In this document: positions 50,401-58,554 of the stretch, piece by piece
Layout of the letters: each line of letters starts with the position of its first letter
How positions within the stretch are numbered: position 1 is the stretch's first letter
Origin: Mycolicibacterium parafortuitum
Lineage (GTDB): Bacteria > Actinomycetota > Actinomycetes > Mycobacteriales > Mycobacteriaceae
DNA length: 64,000 nucleotides
Assembly (NCBI RefSeq): GCF_010725485.1
Contig: NZ_AP022598.1
Coordinates: forward strand, 3,720,001-3,784,000
Direction: 5' to 3'
Notes under the pieces: generated by a model
Database searches by the model: none
Told to the model about the DNA's origin: nothing
What the model saw: only the letters and a program-made list of their open reading frames with translations
Translations under genes and position numbers: made by a program

Positions 50401-52021
50401 GGGTGTGCACCGCCTTGAGTTGCACCGTGAAACACGCTCCACTGCCCGGCGCATCGCCGACCTCCACCGTGCCCCCGTGCTGGGCGGTCACCAGCCGCAC
50501 CAGCGCGAGACCGATCCCGCGGCCGCCGGGAACCTCGGGTTTGGACGTGACGCCCCGGGCGAAGATCTCGTCGCGAAGATGTTCGGGGACACCGGGTCCG
50601 GTGTCGATCACGCTGATCGTGAGGCCCTCCCGATCGTCGATGCGCACCGTCACCCGGGCCTGCGCCGCGCCGACCGACACATCGACCGCGTTGTCGATCA
50701 GGTTGCCCAGCAGCGTGATCACATCGGTGGCCAGCGCCGGGTCCAACGCACCCAGATGCGAGACCGGATCCAGCCGCAGCTCCACGCCGCTCTCAGCGGC
50801 CAGCGACGTCTTCGCGATCAACAACGCGGCCACCGCGGGATCGGCGATGCGTTGTGTCACCGCATCGCTGATCTCGGCTCGGCGGCGCGTCAACGTGCCC
50901 ACCAGATCACGCACCGCATCGTATTCGCCCAGCTGCACCAGCCCGGAGATCGTGTGCAGCTGGTTGGCGAACTCGTGCGTCTGTGCGCGCAGCGTGTCGG
51001 TGACGCTCTTGTGCGAGGACAACTGACCCTGCAGCGCAGCGAGTTCCGTGCTGTCACGCATCGTGGTGACCGTTCCGACCTGTCGACCCTGGCTGGTCGC
51101 CGGGCGACGGCTCAACGCCAGTACCCGGGTTCGCGTCGCGATCACGGTGTCGTCGACGGCCTGCCCGTCGGCGCCGGACATCAGCAGCGACACCACCGCC
51201 GGATCGATCCCGACCTCGTCCACCCGGCGGCCCACCGCGCTGCCGGGTACGCCGAGCAGATCCTGTGCACCGTCGTTGAGCAACGTGATCTCCCCGTCGT
51301 CGTTCACCGCGATCACCCCCTCACGGATGCTGTGCAGCAACGCTTCCCGATGATCGGCCAAATTCGCGATCTCGGCGACCTCCAATCCGCGGGTGTGGCG
51401 CTTGATCCGGCGCGACAACAGCCACGACGCCACCAGACCCAGTGCAGCGCCCAGCCCGAGGTAGACCAACAGGCTCTCGCCGGCCCCGCTGAGCAGTGCC
51501 CATACCGACGGGTACATCTCGCTGACCGACGCGATCGCCAGCACGTCACCGTTGATGGCCAGGATCGGCACCTGCCCGATCAGACTGTGCGTGCCGTCGA
51601 CGTCGTCGTCGCCGAACCAGGCCCGTCCCTCGTCGGCGCGGCTGGTTCCGAGGTCGACGCGCGTACCGATCCGCGACGGGTCCGACGATGCGCGGACCAC
51701 CCCGTCGGGCCCGAGGATCTCGGCCAGGCTGGCGCCCGAGAGCGCCACCGCCCGGTCGACCTCCGGGGCGAGGGTCTGGGCGGCGAACGGGTCCTGATAG
51801 CGGTCGCGCACGATCGGGGTCGAGGCCATGTTCTCGGCGACCGCGATCATCCGCTGGCCCCTGACCTCGCGGAACTCGGCTTCGGACTGCGTCACCGACA
51901 CCGCGGCGACCGCCACCAGCACCACCGCGACCACGACCAGCTGGAAGACCAGGAACTGGGCCGCCAGGCTGCGTCCCCGGAGCAGGGCGGCGACCGCGGA
52001 CCGGGTGTTCTCAATGATCAA
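50393..52021 (-). CDS. CitA/DcuS-type sensor histidine kinase
   Basis: A 542-residue kinase if TTG 52021 is used; GGAGGCAAAGGA lies before it. GTG 52039 in the same frame is the alternative. Transmembrane helix 1 (about 18-42), an extracytoplasmic PDC/CACHE-like sensor domain (about 45-180), transmembrane helix 2 near 185-210, a PAS domain starting HSIREGVIAVNDDGEITLLN, the SpoOB-like dimerisation helix with the phosphorylated His in RAQTHEFANQLHTI, and a HATPase domain with DTGPGVP and GGRGIGLALV. This is the standard layout of sensors for citrate and dicarboxylates. It is coupled to the response regulator. Confidence 0.92.
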   Translation of the reverse strand: MIIENTRSAVAALLRGRSLAAQFLVFQLVVVAVVLVAVAAVSVTQSEAEFREVRGQRMIAVAENMASTPIVRDRYQDPFAAQTLAPEVDRAVALSGASLAEILGPDGVVRASSDPSRIGTRVDLGTSRADEGRAWFGDDDVDGTHSLIGQVPILAINGDVLAIASVSEMYPSVWALLSGAGESLLVYLGLGAALGLVASWLLSRRIKRHTRGLEVAEIANLADHREALLHSIREGVIAVNDDGEITLLNDGAQDLLGVPGSAVGRRVDEVGIDPAVVSLLMSGADGQAVDDTVIATRTRVLALSRRPATSQGRQVGTVTTMRDSTELAALQGQLSSHKSVTDTLRAQTHEFANQLHTISGLVQLGEYDAVRDLVGTLTRRRAEISDAVTQRIADPAVAALLIAKTSLAAESGVELRLDPVSHLGALDPALATDVITLLGNLIDNAVDVSVGAAQARVTVRIDDREGLTISVIDTGPGVPEHLRDEIFARGVTSKPEVPGGRGIGLALVRLVTAQHGGTVEVGDAPGSGACFTVQLKAVHTHA

Positions 52022-52043
52022 AACGTCCTTTGCCTCCACATCG

Positions 52044-52057
52044 GTGACGTGGGTCAC
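52044..52057. promoter_or_regulatory. Palindromic operator candidate between sensor kinase and tctC
   Basis: GTGAC-GTGG-GTCAC, perfect 5-bp arms, in the 82-bp divergent gap. It is well placed for the response regulator to control tctCBA and its own genes. Confidence 0.45.
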
Positions 52058-52103
52058 TGTCGGGGTCCAGTATTGCTGAGCATCACAAGTGATTGGGGAC
52101 GAC

Positions 52104-53093
52104 ATGTTCGCAACCTGGCGAGCAAGGGCCCGCGCCGTCGCGGTCCTCGCCGTCATCGCCGCACTGCTGGTCTCGGCCTGCGGGGTGACCCGCGGTGAGC
52201 AGACGGGTCTGCACCGTCTGCGGATGATGGTGCCCAACAGCCCCGGTGGCGGATACGACCTCACGGCGCGGACCGCGGTGAAGATCATGGAAGACGAGGA
52301 CATCACCGGCCGCGTCGAGGTGTTCAACGTGATCGGCGCCGGTGGCACGGTGGCGATGGCGCGGCTGATGAACGAGCGCGGCAACGGCGACCTGATGATG
52401 ATGATGGGTCTGGGCGTCGTCGGTGCCACCTATACCAACGGGTCTCGGGACCGCGCCTCCGACGCGACCGCGATCGCCAAGATCGTCGAGGAGCAGGAGG
52501 GCATCCTCGTTCCCGGCGACTCACCGTTTCGCACGGTGCGCGATTTCGTCGACGCCTGGAAGGCCGACCCGGCCAAGGTGACGATCGGCGGCGGTTCCAG
52601 CCCCGGCGGCCCCGACCACCTGTTCCCGATGGAGACCGCCAAGGCCGCCGGGCTCGACCCCACCAAGGTCAACTTCGTGTCCTACGACGGTGGCGGTGAT
52701 CTGCTGACGGCCCTGCTGGGCAACAAGATCGCCGCGGGGACGTCAGGGCTGGGCGAGTATGTCGACCAGATCGAGTCCGGTCAGGTCCGGGTGCTGGCGG
52801 TGTCCGGTCAGGAGCGGGTCGAGGGAATCGACGCCCCCACCCTGACCGAGGCGGGTATCGACCTGACGTTCACCAACTGGCGGGGAGTGCTTGCCCCGCC
52901 GGGGATTTCGGATGAGGACCGGGCCACGCTGGTCAAGGTTCTCGAAGAGCTGCATGCCACCGATGCCTGGAAGGAGGCGCTGGTGAAGAACGGTTGGAGC
53001 GATGCGTTCATGACCGGGGAACCATTCGAGACTTTCCTGCGTGAGCAGGATCAGCGCGTCGAGACCACGCTGACCGATCTGGGGCTGCTGTGA
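52104..53093 (+). CDS. tctC: Tripartite tricarboxylate transporter substrate-binding lipoprotein TctC
   Basis: A 329-residue binding protein starting at ATG 52104 after TTGGGGAC. The lipobox is LLVSAC with C near 26. The Bug/TctC domain begins RMMVPNSPGGGYDLTARTAVK, with the typical VFNVIGAGGTVAMA loop that holds the carboxylate ligand. It delivers a tri- or dicarboxylate to TctAB. Most proteobacterial TctC proteins are periplasmic; the lipid anchor fits a Gram-positive-type envelope. The stop overlaps tctB (GTGA). Confidence 0.92.
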   Translation: MFATWRARARAVAVLAVIAALLVSACGVTRGEQTGLHRLRMMVPNSPGGGYDLTARTAVKIMEDEDITGRVEVFNVIGAGGTVAMARLMNERGNGDLMMMMGLGVVGATYTNGSRDRASDATAIAKIVEEQEGILVPGDSPFRTVRDFVDAWKADPAKVTIGGGSSPGGPDHLFPMETAKAAGLDPTKVNFVSYDGGGDLLTALLGNKIAAGTSGLGEYVDQIESGQVRVLAVSGQERVEGIDAPTLTEAGIDLTFTNWRGVLAPPGISDEDRATLVKVLEELHATDAWKEALVKNGWSDAFMTGEPFETFLREQDQRVETTLTDLGLL

Positions 53094-53602
53094 GCGCCGA
53101 ACCGGCCGAACCGGCCACTCGCCCCGACTACGCGCAGTACATCGTCTGCGCGGTGATGGTCGCCGTCGGCGCATTCCTGATCGTCGACGCGCTGCGGATC
53201 ACCGACGGCTTCGCCAAAGTGGATCCCGTTGGGCCACGGCTGTTCCCGATCGTCATCGGGGTGGGGCTGCTGGTGATGGCGGTGGTGCTGGCCATCGCGA
53301 TCCCGCGGGGTTCGCGCGGCGAAGCGGACGCCGGGGAGGACATCGACCCCGACATGCCCAGCGACTGGCGCACGGTAGGGCTGCTGGTCGGCATGTTCGT
53401 GATGCTGATCGTGCTCGTCGTGCCGCTCGGGTGGGCGATAGCGGGCGCGTTGTTCTTCGCCGGCTGTGCCACGATCCTGGGCAGCAGACACTACGTGCGC
53501 AATCTCGTCATCGGCGCCGTGTTGGCCGTCGGGTCGTTCTACGCGTTCTACTCCGGGCTCGGAATCCCGTTGCCCGCAGGCATTCTGGATGGGATTCTGT
53601 AG
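53090..53602 (+). CDS. tctB: Tripartite tricarboxylate transporter small subunit TctB
   Basis: A 170-residue protein with four hydrophobic helices (about 17-37, 48-70, 100-122, 124-158), matching the poorly conserved small membrane subunit TctB. The PVGPRLFPIVIG sequence is its usual signature. GTG 53090 overlaps tctC; the stop is immediately followed by the tctA ATG. Confidence 0.9.
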   Translation: MSAEPAEPATRPDYAQYIVCAVMVAVGAFLIVDALRITDGFAKVDPVGPRLFPIVIGVGLLVMAVVLAIAIPRGSRGEADAGEDIDPDMPSDWRTVGLLVGMFVMLIVLVVPLGWAIAGALFFAGCATILGSRHYVRNLVIGAVLAVGSFYAFYSGLGIPLPAGILDGIL

Positions 53603-55144
53603 ATGGAGAACTTCGACTGGCTGCTTCAGGGCTTCGCCGAGGCCGCCACCCCGATGAACCTGCTGTACGCGGCGATCGGCGTGCTGCTGGGCACCGCGGT
53701 CGGCGTGCTGCCCGGTATCGGTCCCGCGATGACCGTCGCGCTGCTGCTCCCGATCACGTACAACGTCAGCCCCAGCGCGGCGTTCATCATGTTCGCCGGC
53801 ATCTTCTACGGCGGCATGTACGGCGGGTCCACCACCTCGATCCTGCTCAACACCCCCGGCGAATCTTCCTCGGTGATCACCGCGATCGAAGGCAACAAGA
53901 TGGCCAAGGCGGGCCGCGCCGCGCAGGCGCTGGCCACCGCGGCAATCGGCTCGTTCGTCGCCGGCTCGATCGGCACCGCCTTGCTGGCGGCTTTCGCGCC
54001 CGCCATCTCCCGCTTCGCCGTCACCCTCGGCGCCCCGTCCTACCTGGCGATCATGCTGTTCGCACTCGTCGCTGTCACCGCCGTGCTGGGGTCGTCGAAG
54101 ATGCGCGGGCTGATCTCGCTGTTGCTCGGCCTGGGTATCGGTGTCGTCGGCATCGATTCGCTGACCGGCCAGCCCCGCGCGACGTTCGGCATCCCGCTGC
54201 TCAGTGACGGCATCGACATCGTCGTGATCGCGGTCGCGGTGTTCGCGGTCGGGGAGGCACTCTGGGTGGCCGCGCATCTGCGCCGCCGCCCCGCCGACGT
54301 GATCCCGGTCGGGCGGCCGTGGATGAACAAGCAGGACTGGGGCCGGTCGTGGAAGCCGTGGCTGCGCGGCACCGCGTACGGATTCCCGTTCGGCGCGTTG
54401 CCGGCCGGCGGGGCCGAGCTGCCGACCTTCCTGAGTTACATCACCGAGAAGAAGTTGTCCAAGCATCCCGAGGAGTTCGGTAAGGGCGCCATCGAAGGCG
54501 TCGCCGGGCCCGAGGCCGCCAATAACGCCTCCGCCGCAGGAACTCTGGTGCCGATGCTGTCGCTGGGTCTGCCCACCAACGCGACCGCGGCGGTGATGCT
54601 GACCGCGTTCGTGTCCTACGGCATCCAGCCTGGGCCCACGCTGTTCGACAAGGAACCGCTGCTGATCTGGACGCTGATCGCGAGCCTTTTCATCGGCAAC
54701 TTCCTGCTGCTGGTGCTGAACCTTCCGCTCGCGCCGCTGTGGGCCAAACTGCTGCGCACCCCGCGGCCGTACCTGTACGCGGGCATCCTGTTCTTCGCCA
54801 CGCTAGGGGCGTTCGCGGTCAACCTGCAGCCGCTGGATCTGGTGCTGCTGCTGGTGTTCGGGCTGATGGGGTTGATGATGCGCCGCTTCGGACTTCCGGT
54901 GCTGCCGTTGATCATCGGGGTGATTCTGGGTCCACGCATCGAGCGGCAGCTACGGCAGAGCCTGCAGCTCGGCGGCGGCGAGTGGGGGGGCCTGTTCACC
55001 GAGCCGGTCGCGATCGTCACCTATGTGCTGATGGCGCTGCTGTTGCTCGCCCCGCTGGTGCTGCGGTTGATGCACCGCAGCGAGGAGACGCTGCTGGTGG
55101 TCGAGGACGACCGGGATCAACGAGAGAAGGCCTCGCACTCATGA
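53603..55144 (+). CDS. tctA: Tripartite tricarboxylate transporter large subunit TctA
   Basis: A 513-residue protein with about 11-12 transmembrane helices. The two glycine-rich signatures are present: [20 protein letters not shown] (about 33-52) and [19 protein letters not shown] (about 294-312). It forms the cation-coupled channel of the transporter. There is no gap to tctB, and the stop overlaps the universal-stress gene (ATGA). Confidence 0.95.
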   Translation: MENFDWLLQGFAEAATPMNLLYAAIGVLLGTAVGVLPGIGPAMTVALLLPITYNVSPSAAFIMFAGIFYGGMYGGSTTSILLNTPGESSSVITAIEGNKMAKAGRAAQALATAAIGSFVAGSIGTALLAAFAPAISRFAVTLGAPSYLAIMLFALVAVTAVLGSSKMRGLISLLLGLGIGVVGIDSLTGQPRATFGIPLLSDGIDIVVIAVAVFAVGEALWVAAHLRRRPADVIPVGRPWMNKQDWGRSWKPWLRGTAYGFPFGALPAGGAELPTFLSYITEKKLSKHPEEFGKGAIEGVAGPEAANNASAAGTLVPMLSLGLPTNATAAVMLTAFVSYGIQPGPTLFDKEPLLIWTLIASLFIGNFLLLVLNLPLAPLWAKLLRTPRPYLYAGILFFATLGAFAVNLQPLDLVLLLVFGLMGLMMRRFGLPVLPLIIGVILGPRIERQLRQSLQLGGGEWGGLFTEPVAIVTYVLMALLLLAPLVLRLMHRSEETLLVVEDDRDQREKASHS

Positions 55145-55545
55145 GCGGTACCACAATCGTCGTCGGATACACCGCGGACCCGTTCGGGCACGCCGCGCTC
55201 GAGCACGCCATCTCGGAGGCCCGGTTGCGCGGCGCCCGCCTGTTGGTCGTCAACGCGACATCGGGGGAGTCCTACGTCGACGCGCGGTTCGCCGGTGCGA
55301 CCGAGGTGCGCGACGTCGAATCCCGCCTGGCCGAGTGCGGTGTCGCCTACGAGTTGCGCCAGCCGGTCGGGGTGGACCCGGCCGACGAACTGCTCGCCGC
55401 GGTGGACAGCTCCGGTGCGGAACTGCTCGTGGTCGGCATCCGGCACCGCAATCCGGTCGGCAAGCTGCTGCTGGGCAGCGTCGCGCAGAAGGTCATCCTC
55501 GAATGCCCGAAACCGGTGCTCGCGGTCAAGCCCGACGATACATAG
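55141..55545 (+). CDS. Universal stress protein (UspA family)
   Basis: A 134-residue Usp-fold protein starting [21 protein letters not shown]. The nucleotide-binding motif [21 protein letters not shown] near 101-121 has the G-2x-G-9x-G(S) pattern of ATP-binding Usp proteins, with one spacing change. Translational coupling to tctA suggests that it monitors or gates the transporter, as Usp proteins next to transporters sometimes do. That role is inferred. Confidence 0.88.
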   Translation: MSGTTIVVGYTADPFGHAALEHAISEARLRGARLLVVNATSGESYVDARFAGATEVRDVESRLAECGVAYELRQPVGVDPADELLAAVDSSGAELLVVGIRHRNPVGKLLLGSVAQKVILECPKPVLAVKPDDT

Positions 55546-55553
55546 CGCGCCTG

Positions 55554-56411
55554 TCACATCCCGAGTTTGAGGCCGGCGCCGGCGTCGACGAAGAGCTGTT
55601 GCCCGGTGACGAATCGGGATTCGTCGGACGCCAGATACACCACTGCGTGAGAAACGTCCTCGGGCTCGATCCACGGTGTCGGCATGGCCTGCAGCAGCGG
55701 GAACACCGGTTCGGCGTCCTCGCGAGTCGGCTCGTCGAGGTCGGGGCGGAACACCTTGTACATGGGCTCGTTGTGCAGCATGTCGGTGTTGACATTGGTG
55801 GGGTGCACAGCGTTGATCCGAATGCTGTGCGGTGCCATCGTGAGTGCGAGGGCTTTGGTGTAGTCGCGGATCATCTTCTTGGCCATGCCGTAGCCCGCCC
55901 CTCCCGGCCCCTGTGGCCCACCGCCGTTGACGAAGTCTTTCTGGTCGATGAGCCCGGCGATGGATCCCGTGGCGATCACCGACGCGCCAGCGGTGAGATG
56001 GTCGAGGCTGACGTGGATGGTGTTGACCACGCCGACGAAGTCGACATCGAAGGCATCGACGAAGCCGCGGAATGGAATGTGGTTTCCCTGTGGGCAGATT
56101 CCGGCATTGGCGACCACGACGTGCAGACCGCCGAGCTGCCCGACGGCTTCGTCCAGCGCGACTTTGAGTGCGCTCCGATCGCGGACATCGACCGTGGCGG
56201 CCACCGCACGCCGCCCTGTCTTCTCGATGAGATTGACAGTCTCATCAAGGTCTTCCCGCGTGGCCAAGGGGTATTCGTTGGACTCGATGTCCGCACAGAT
56301 GTCGACAGCGATGATGTCAGCGCCCTCGTCGGCGAGGTGCACCGCGTGGCTTCGCCCCTGGCCGCGGGCCGCGCCGGTGACGAGGGCAACCTTGCCCTTG
56401 AGACGATTCAT
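55554..56411 (-). CDS. Mycofactocin-type short-chain dehydrogenase
   Basis: A 285-residue SDR. The cofactor loop is VTGAARGQGRSHAV (10-23), the catalytic Tyr-Lys pair is in GYGMAKK, and the insert DICADIESNEYPLA plus the loop after Ser (GLIDQKDFVNGGGPQGPGG) mark the mycofactocin-coupled subfamily, whose NAD(H) is not exchanged and which passes electrons to mycofactocin. It would oxidise an alcohol in the catabolic cluster to the right. It has its own promoter with an operator-like site at 56459-56478. The C-terminus is 8 bp from the universal-stress gene, tail to tail. Confidence 0.9.
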   Translation of the reverse strand: MNRLKGKVALVTGAARGQGRSHAVHLADEGADIIAVDICADIESNEYPLATREDLDETVNLIEKTGRRAVAATVDVRDRSALKVALDEAVGQLGGLHVVVANAGICPQGNHIPFRGFVDAFDVDFVGVVNTIHVSLDHLTAGASVIATGSIAGLIDQKDFVNGGGPQGPGGAGYGMAKKMIRDYTKALALTMAPHSIRINAVHPTNVNTDMLHNEPMYKVFRPDLDEPTREDAEPVFPLLQAMPTPWIEPEDVSHAVVYLASDESRFVTGQQLFVDAGAGLKLGM

Positions 56412-56458
56412 CGGAACTCTCCATTCGGTCGCTCAGGGCTAACGCAACGCATTGGATA

Positions 56459-56478
56459 ATAGAACATCTACTGTTAAT
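56459..56478. promoter_or_regulatory. Operator-like sequence shared with the ALDH operon
   Basis: ATAGAACATCTACTGTTAAT, containing AACA-N5-TGTT, 48-67 bp before the SDR start. It matches the site at 62293-62312 (read on the minus strand) in 14 of the first 16 positions. The overlapping odd palindrome ATGTGT-C-ACACAT (56477-56489) is a second possible site. Confidence 0.55.
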
Positions 56479-56516
56479 GTGTCACACATGCTGACGAGGC
56501 GGGTACGCCGGGCACG

Positions 56517-56881
56517 ATGACCATCCTGCATGCGCGGCCGGCAGCTGAATTCTTCAGCGACGCCTGCATTCAAGACCCGTATCCGCTCTACGACCGGTGC
56601 CGACGTGGTCTGTGGATGGGACGACGTGAACGACGTCGTCGCCCGACCGGAAGTGTTCTACGAACGAGTTCCGTCTCGACCGACCGAAAGGCAGGGGACA
56701 CATGTGGTTCGGCAAGGGCGCGCACTTCTGCGTCGGCGCGTCGCTAGCCCGGCTGGAAGCGATGACGGTGCTCCGTACGGTCCTGGCTCGCACCCGGTGG
56801 GTCGAGCCCGCCGCAGTGGGGCGCTGGTTGCCCAGCATCCTGGTCCGGCGCCTGGACCGCCTGGAACTCACGTTCGCATGA
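56517..56881 (+). pseudogene. Cytochrome P450 remnant
   Basis: Three pieces of a P450 lie in three reading frames. The N-terminus has FFSDACIQDPYPLYDRCRR (56517 frame); a middle piece has CGWDDVNDVVARPEVF (about 56600-56665); the C-terminus from about 56702 has FGKGAHFCVGASLARLEAM and runs to a TGA at 56879. About 300 central residues, including the I-helix and ExxR, are missing. Frameshift plus a large internal deletion explains this. The heme-loop piece still has an ATG start and ends in an ATGA overlap with the next gene, so a 59-residue peptide could still be translated. Confidence 0.88.
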
Positions 56882-57306
56882 CAATCGCAGACGAGCTGGC
56901 AGATTTGGCGGCGCAGGCAGAACTCGCACAAGCCAAGGCGCGCTACTGCCGTCTGCTGGACACCAAAGACTGGTCCGCGCTCGCCGGGTTGATGACCGCA
57001 GAGATTCTCTTCGACCTGGACGCCGGAAATCCCTCGTCGGTGCCGATCATGGGACGAGAGAACGTTCTGGCAGCGGTCCGCGCTTCAGTTGCCGATGCGC
57101 TCACCGTGCATCAGGTGCACGCCCCCGAGTTCGAGATCGCCGGCGATGAGGCGCAGGTGATATGGGCGGTCCAGGAAAGGGTCGTGTGGGAGAACGGAAC
57201 CTCGCTGACGGCCTTCGGTCACTACCATGACCGGTGGGTCCGGCTCGACGGCCGTTGGCGCATCGCCGAACTGCGGTTGACGCATCTGATCATGGAGTTC
57301 GGCTGA
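56878..57306 (+). CDS. SnoaL-like (NTF2-fold) protein
   Basis: A 142-residue protein starting at the ATG that overlaps the P450 remnant stop. The pattern ELAQAKARYCRLLDTKDWSALAGLM and the C-terminal HYHDRWVRLDGRWRIAELRLTH are typical of SnoaL_4/NTF2-like proteins in steroid and polyketide metabolism, many of which are small dehydratases or isomerases or ligand binders. Catalytic residues cannot be assigned. Before its decay the P450 was probably its operon partner. It converges with the thioesterase gene with 9 bp between. Confidence 0.85.
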   Translation: MTIADELADLAAQAELAQAKARYCRLLDTKDWSALAGLMTAEILFDLDAGNPSSVPIMGRENVLAAVRASVADALTVHQVHAPEFEIAGDEAQVIWAVQERVVWENGTSLTAFGHYHDRWVRLDGRWRIAELRLTHLIMEFG

Positions 57307-57315
57307 CCGTATCGC

Positions 57316-58554
57316 TCACATCGCCGTGCGGCTGTCCTGACCCATCTCGTGCGGCGCGCGCGTGAAATTGCGCACCATCGCCTGAACTGTGTAGGACGCC
57401 GCCAGCGTGCCGTCGCGCGTGTAGACACGCCCGTCGCCCTGGACCAGTCCTCGGCCCGACCAGAAGGCATGGTTGGTGTAGAGCAACCAGTCCTCTATAT
57501 CGACCTCGTCGTGAAAGGCGATGTCGGCCTTCATGATTCCGGTGGAAAGGGTACGGTGTGCCTGCGCTTCACCGAAGCCCTTGTGCGGCAGCATTCCCGC
57601 CGCGATGATCCAGTGTGTCGTGGACTGAGCGAGAAGTGCCTGCCGCAGATACCCCTCATCCGCGCTGTCGCGGAAACGGACCCACGCGTCGATGCGGGGC
57701 GGGGCCACGCGGTCGGGATCAGGATCGTAGGCGCCGTCGACCACGCGAATCTCGCGTCCGGTCATGCCGAATCCGGTGAACGGAACGCATTCGTGGGGTG
57801 GGGGGACGGACGGCATCGGATCGACGTCGCGCATCACATCGGGTGCGCCGGCATCGGCGAGTACCAGCCCTGCACTGCGGAGAACGCCGTGCTGGCTGAT
57901 GCGAACCTCGGCAGTGGAAAACGTCCGCCCGTGCCTGAGAAGCTCCACGTCGACATCCAGTGGTGCGGTGAAGGAGGCCGCTTTCAGGAAGGTCATGGAC
58001 ACCGCGGTCACCCGCTGAGATGGGAGAGCCTTGGAGGTGGCGACGATCGCTTGAGCCGCGAGTTGTCCGCCTTCGACGACGTCTCGCTGAGTTGGACCGA
58101 GCGCCGGTCCCCTGAACGTCAACGCTTCTGCGGGTACCACATCGATAAGTCGCGCGAGGTCGACGGCATCGCCCCAGAGCGGGAATCGAGCCGGCACCGT
58201 CGTTCCGTCCGGCCACCGCTCGAGCACCACGACGGTCAGCGCCGGACTGTGGAATGACACATGCCCGGCGATCGCAGCGACGTCGGGAAGCGGTGTCGGG
58301 TAGGACCACGCGACATCGGCCGTGCGTGCTTCGGCGTCGGTCAGGCTCCAGTAGACGGCTTCGCCTTCGACCGGGCAGACGGTCTTCGTCGGCGAGGGGG
58401 TCAGGTATTCCCAACGGACGGCATCTTCGGGGAAGTACAGCCGGTCCACGTGATCGGTCTCCGTGAGGAGCAGACAGGCGTCGCTCTCGGCGACCATGCG
58501 CTCACCTGCCCACACCTGTGCTGTGTACGGGGCAGGCGAGATGTGCGTCGTCAC
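57316..58554 (-). CDS. DUF427 domain fused to a TesB-like acyl-CoA thioesterase
   Basis: A 412-residue protein from GTG 58554, which overlaps the upstream ligase stop (GTGA); a longer in-frame extension is not used. Residues about 8-115 are a DUF427 domain (AQVWAGERMVAESDACLLL to FHSPALTVVVLERWP). The rest is a double-hotdog thioesterase: GGQLAAQAIVATSKALP and MTFLKAASFTAPLDVDVELLRHGRTFSTAEV in the first hotdog, and GIMKADIAFHDEVDIEDWLLY in the second. It would release a CoA ester formed in the pathway. The fusion of DUF427 to a thioesterase is unusual. Confidence 0.85.
   Translation of the reverse strand: MTTHISPAPYTAQVWAGERMVAESDACLLLTETDHVDRLYFPEDAVRWEYLTPSPTKTVCPVEGEAVYWSLTDAEARTADVAWSYPTPLPDVAAIAGHVSFHSPALTVVVLERWPDGTTVPARFPLWGDAVDLARLIDVVPAEALTFRGPALGPTQRDVVEGGQLAAQAIVATSKALPSQRVTAVSMTFLKAASFTAPLDVDVELLRHGRTFSTAEVRISQHGVLRSAGLVLADAGAPDVMRDVDPMPSVPPPHECVPFTGFGMTGREIRVVDGAYDPDPDRVAPPRIDAWVRFRDSADEGYLRQALLAQSTTHWIIAAGMLPHKGFGEAQAHRTLSTGIMKADIAFHDEVDIEDWLLYTNHAFWSGRGLVQGDGRVYTRDGTLAASYTVQAMVRNFTRAPHEMGQDSRTAM

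Noticed and set aside
50297..52198. 633-codon open frame on the plus strand
   Set aside because: Antisense to the sensor kinase, whose transmembrane, PAS, His and ATPase motifs are all in frame on the minus strand.
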